The position numbers and the translations under genes are program-made. From Chryseobacterium sp. SNU WT5 (GTDB taxonomy: Bacteria; Bacteroidota; Bacteroidia; Flavobacteriales; Weeksellaceae), in assembly GCF_007362475.1 (NCBI RefSeq), contig NZ_CP041687.1, positions 2,108,001 to 2,172,000 on the forward strand: a stretch of 64,000 bases of DNA, given 5' to 3'. Shown in pieces: positions 61,752 to 64,000 of the stretch; positions within the stretch are counted from its first letter, which is position 1, and each line of letters opens with the position of its first letter. The notes under the pieces are model-generated. The model searched no databases and was not told the origin of the DNA. It saw nothing but the letters and a program-made list of their open reading frames with translations.

Positions 61752-64000
61752 ATGCGGAGATTATTATTTTTTTTATTATGCACTTTCATGCTCTTTACCT
61801 CATCTTTAGAGGGTCAAGATTTTTGCAATGTCCCAAAAATAACAGATATTCTTGGGAACGAAGATGTTATAATCGATTGTGCCTATCCTTTAAATAATGG
61901 AGCTTGTCTACCTCTGAAAGTAGCGTATCCCTCATTTAAAGAAACAACATCTTACAGCGTAGATCCTGCGAATTTTTCACCTTATGCTGCCTTCAATTCT
62001 GGAACTCCCCTAAATGCAAATGCAGATGATCTTTTTACGGATAAATTAAAATTACCATTCAATTTCTGTTATTTTGGAACGAATTATAATGAAGTAATCA
62101 TTGGCAGCAATGGTGTGATAACTTTCGATATCGCACAATTGGGAAAAGTAAATTATCCGAATGTAGATGAATTAAATCCAAGTATTAGTCTTCCCAAAAG
62201 TGCCATTTTTGGTGTATTCAGCGATATGGTTTTTTCAAACAGTAATGATTCAGAGATTTATTACAGTGTTATCGGAACAGCACCTTGCCGAAAATTTATT
62301 GTTAATTTTTATAAAGGAAGACTTTTAGGTTGTGATCAAACCGTTACCTCGCAAATCGTATTGTCTGAAGGGTCGAACAACGTAGAGATTTTTATCGAAA
62401 ATAAACCGCTAATTTGTTCAGATGCAAAATTTAACAAATCACTTGTAGGAATTATCAATACAGACAGAGATTTAGGGTATTCTCCTCCAGATCGAAATTC
62501 TGGTGTATGGGAGACTCAAAATGAAGCATGGATCTTTGCTCCGAATGGCGCAACAGTAGTTCCGCAAATTGCCTGGTTTAATTCCAGTAATCAACAAGTG
62601 GGAACTGGAGATCAAGTGAATGTGTGCCCTGAGAAAAATGAAATTTATACCGCGAAAATTACCTATCCAATTTGTGGAAATGAAAATTTAGTACTTCAAG
62701 ACACAGCCTCCGTAACATTTGCACCCGATTATCCTTTAGCAAAAAATCATACTGAGGTTTTTTGTGGTTCCAATTCAGTAAACGTTAATCTTGACGCCTA
62801 CATCGCACAGCTGACCCCTCAGAATCCTGCGAATTTAAAATTCAGTTTTCATAATTCACTTGCAGATGCACAAAATAACGTCAATGAACAGCCAAAAACT
62901 TTTAATTTAACTGCAAATAAGGTTTTTTATGTTCGGGTGCAAAATCCTTCTGATCCAACGTGTTTTCGGACCGCTATTTTAAATCTAAACTTAATAACGA
63001 AAAGCTTACTTGCGACAAGAGTTAGTATTTGTGATGTAGATAATAATGGGGTAGAAAATAATTTTCAGCTTTCACCCTTAAATTCAAAATTATTTGCATC
63101 GCCTATTAATGGGACAATCCACTATTTTCTTAATCAGGCTGATGCAGATAATAATTTAAATGAAATCTTTACCACAAATATTGTTGATAATTCACAGTAT
63201 TATGTCAATTATAAAACAGCGTCCTGTACCCAGACTTTCGGACCGATAACGATCAATCTTGTACCTGCTCCGGTTTTAAATACTCCTATAAGTTTCAGTT
63301 ATACCACTTGCGATTACAAACGTGATTTGACTGAGCCTTTCGAATTTGAGGTAATTATAGGTCCTTTAATTACTAAAGATCCAACTGTTACTTTGAGGTT
63401 TTATAAAACATACGAACAAGCTTATTCAGGAACAGGAGCAACAGTTAGCACGGTGAAAGAAGGGCAGTATCCTATTTTTGTCCGGGCAGAATTCCCTGGT
63501 GGGTGTTTTAGTGTCGCTACAGTGAATTTAAATATCACTTTTACTAAAGTTGAAGCCATCGATAGAACCGCTTATATTTGTTTTGATGGGAAACAGGATA
63601 TCAGCATCAATATCGATGATTACGCACCAAAGATGTTAATTGATTCGCCAGTGGGAATTGTAACAACATATTTCGCAAGTAGTAAAGATGCAGATGACAA
63701 TGTAAATCCAATTTCTAATAGTCAGATTATTGATACAAATGGGAATTTTGTAACTAAAACCTTTTATGTTCGATTTGAAGATGCAACAGGATGCTATGCG
63801 ATAAAGGCATTGACCATTAATTTAGTTCATGTTATTATTGCTAAAACTCAGTTTGAAATTTGTGACTTCTATAACAATGGAGAAGAGGTAATCACCCTAT
63901 CATCCATAAGCAAAGAGATTGCTGGAAATCAGAACGCAACCGTTTCTTATTTTACGACTTTAGCTGATGCTCAGAAAAACTTAAATGCTATCAGTATTTT
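61752..64000 (+). CDS. Large secreted adhesin-like protein, 5' part (probable T9SS substrate)
   Basis: Open to the window end (749 codons). It starts at ATG 61752 with a signal peptide (MRRLLFFLLCTFMLFTSSLEGQ). An N-terminal domain with FGTNYNEVIIGSNGVITF and GVFSDMVFSN follows, then repeats of about 90 residues such as ISFSYTTCDYKRDL, AYICFDGKQDISIN and EICDFYNNGEEVIT, each with a Cys-containing 'CD/CF' start and a YF-x-A-D-A-Q-N-like motif. This design is common in flavobacterial proteins with T9SS type B or gliding-motility C-terminal sorting domains. That end is outside the window. A 60-codon frame at 61715 in another frame is false. Confidence 0.75.
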   Translation, partial: MRRLLFFLLCTFMLFTSSLEGQDFCNVPKITDILGNEDVIIDCAYPLNNGACLPLKVAYPSFKETTSYSVDPANFSPYAAFNSGTPLNANADDLFTDKLKLPFNFCYFGTNYNEVIIGSNGVITFDIAQLGKVNYPNVDELNPSISLPKSAIFGVFSDMVFSNSNDSEIYYSVIGTAPCRKFIVNFYKGRLLGCDQTVTSQIVLSEGSNNVEIFIENKPLICSDAKFNKSLVGIINTDRDLGYSPPDRNSGVWETQNEAWIFAPNGATVVPQIAWFNSSNQQVGTGDQVNVCPEKNEIYTAKITYPICGNENLVLQDTASVTFAPDYPLAKNHTEVFCGSNSVNVNLDAYIAQLTPQNPANLKFSFHNSLADAQNNVNEQPKTFNLTANKVFYVRVQNPSDPTCFRTAILNLNLITKSLLATRVSICDVDNNGVENNFQLSPLNSKLFASPINGTIHYFLNQADADNNLNEIFTTNIVDNSQYYVNYKTASCTQTFGPITINLVPAPVLNTPISFSYTTCDYKRDLTEPFEFEVIIGPLITKDPTVTLRFYKTYEQAYSGTGATVSTVKEGQYPIFVRAEFPGGCFSVATVNLNITFTKVEAIDRTAYICFDGKQDISINIDDYAPKMLIDSPVGIVTTYFASSKDADDNVNPISNSQIIDTNGNFVTKTFYVRFEDATGCYAIKALTINLVHVIIAKTQFEICDFYNNGEEVITLSSISKEIAGNQNATVSYFTTLADAQKNLNAISI

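Noticed and set aside
61715-61897. 60-codon frame at the start of the secreted protein gene
   Set aside because: The frame beginning at 61752 continues to the window end with a proper signal peptide. This one is a shadow in a different frame.
1-64000. tRNA or rRNA genes
   Set aside because: No cloverleaf-like stretch or conserved rRNA sequence was noticed on reading. A covariance search could not be run.

Overview
The window looks like a chromosomal segment of a flavobacterium close to Chryseobacterium/Kaistella. The evidence is low G+C, the T9SS regulator PorX, an LpxC-FabZ fusion, ACR3/DUF6428 arsenic genes, DUF3575 and gliding/T9SS-type secreted proteins, and Bacteroidetes promoters (TTG-N18..20-TAnnTTTG). 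The taxon is inferred from protein families, not from a database match.

Left backbone (1-19333): the end of a surface-polysaccharide/dTDP-sugar cluster (WecA-like transferase fragment, oxidoreductase, rfbC, rfbB, a GxxExxY gene, rfbA); a cation antiporter; rimO; an RlpA-like protein; exonuclease III; porX; an HD hydrolase; the lipid A operon lpxD-lpxC/fabZ-lpxA with efp and a second lpxD-like gene; sucD; and an outer-membrane barrel protein closed by a terminator.

Cassette array (about 19334-53480, 34 kb): this is the unusual part. About 15 units, nearly all with genes on the minus strand, lie head to tail between long imperfect hairpin sites. Each unit starts and ends with its own matching 13-14 base motif, as expected if units circularise and integrate one behind another, like integron gene cassettes with attC sites. 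Six near-identical group II introns (1855 nt; one of 1920 nt), each encoding a 438-aa reverse transcriptase/maturase, sit at exactly the same position of six of these sites. A seventh site holds a decayed intron end. No integron integrase is visible, so the array resembles a 'CALIN' (attC cluster lacking integrase). Cargo includes an arsenic-resistance operon, a methionine ABC transporter operon under tandem Met/Cys-rich leader peptides and terminators, two Crp/Fnr regulators with partner enzymes, an AraC regulator, a frameshifted abortive-infection gene, a hydrolase, secreted proteins of unknown role, and two copies of a minimal unit with no gene.

Right backbone (53631-64000): an ABC-2 exporter (permease plus ATPase), dusB, a small membrane protein, a DUF3575 barrel protein, a thioredoxin-like protein, glnS, and the 5' 2.2 kb of a large secreted protein that runs off the window. 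The array lies between two convergent backbone genes, each ending in its own terminator, so its growth breaks no core gene. No tRNA, rRNA or CRISPR array was seen.
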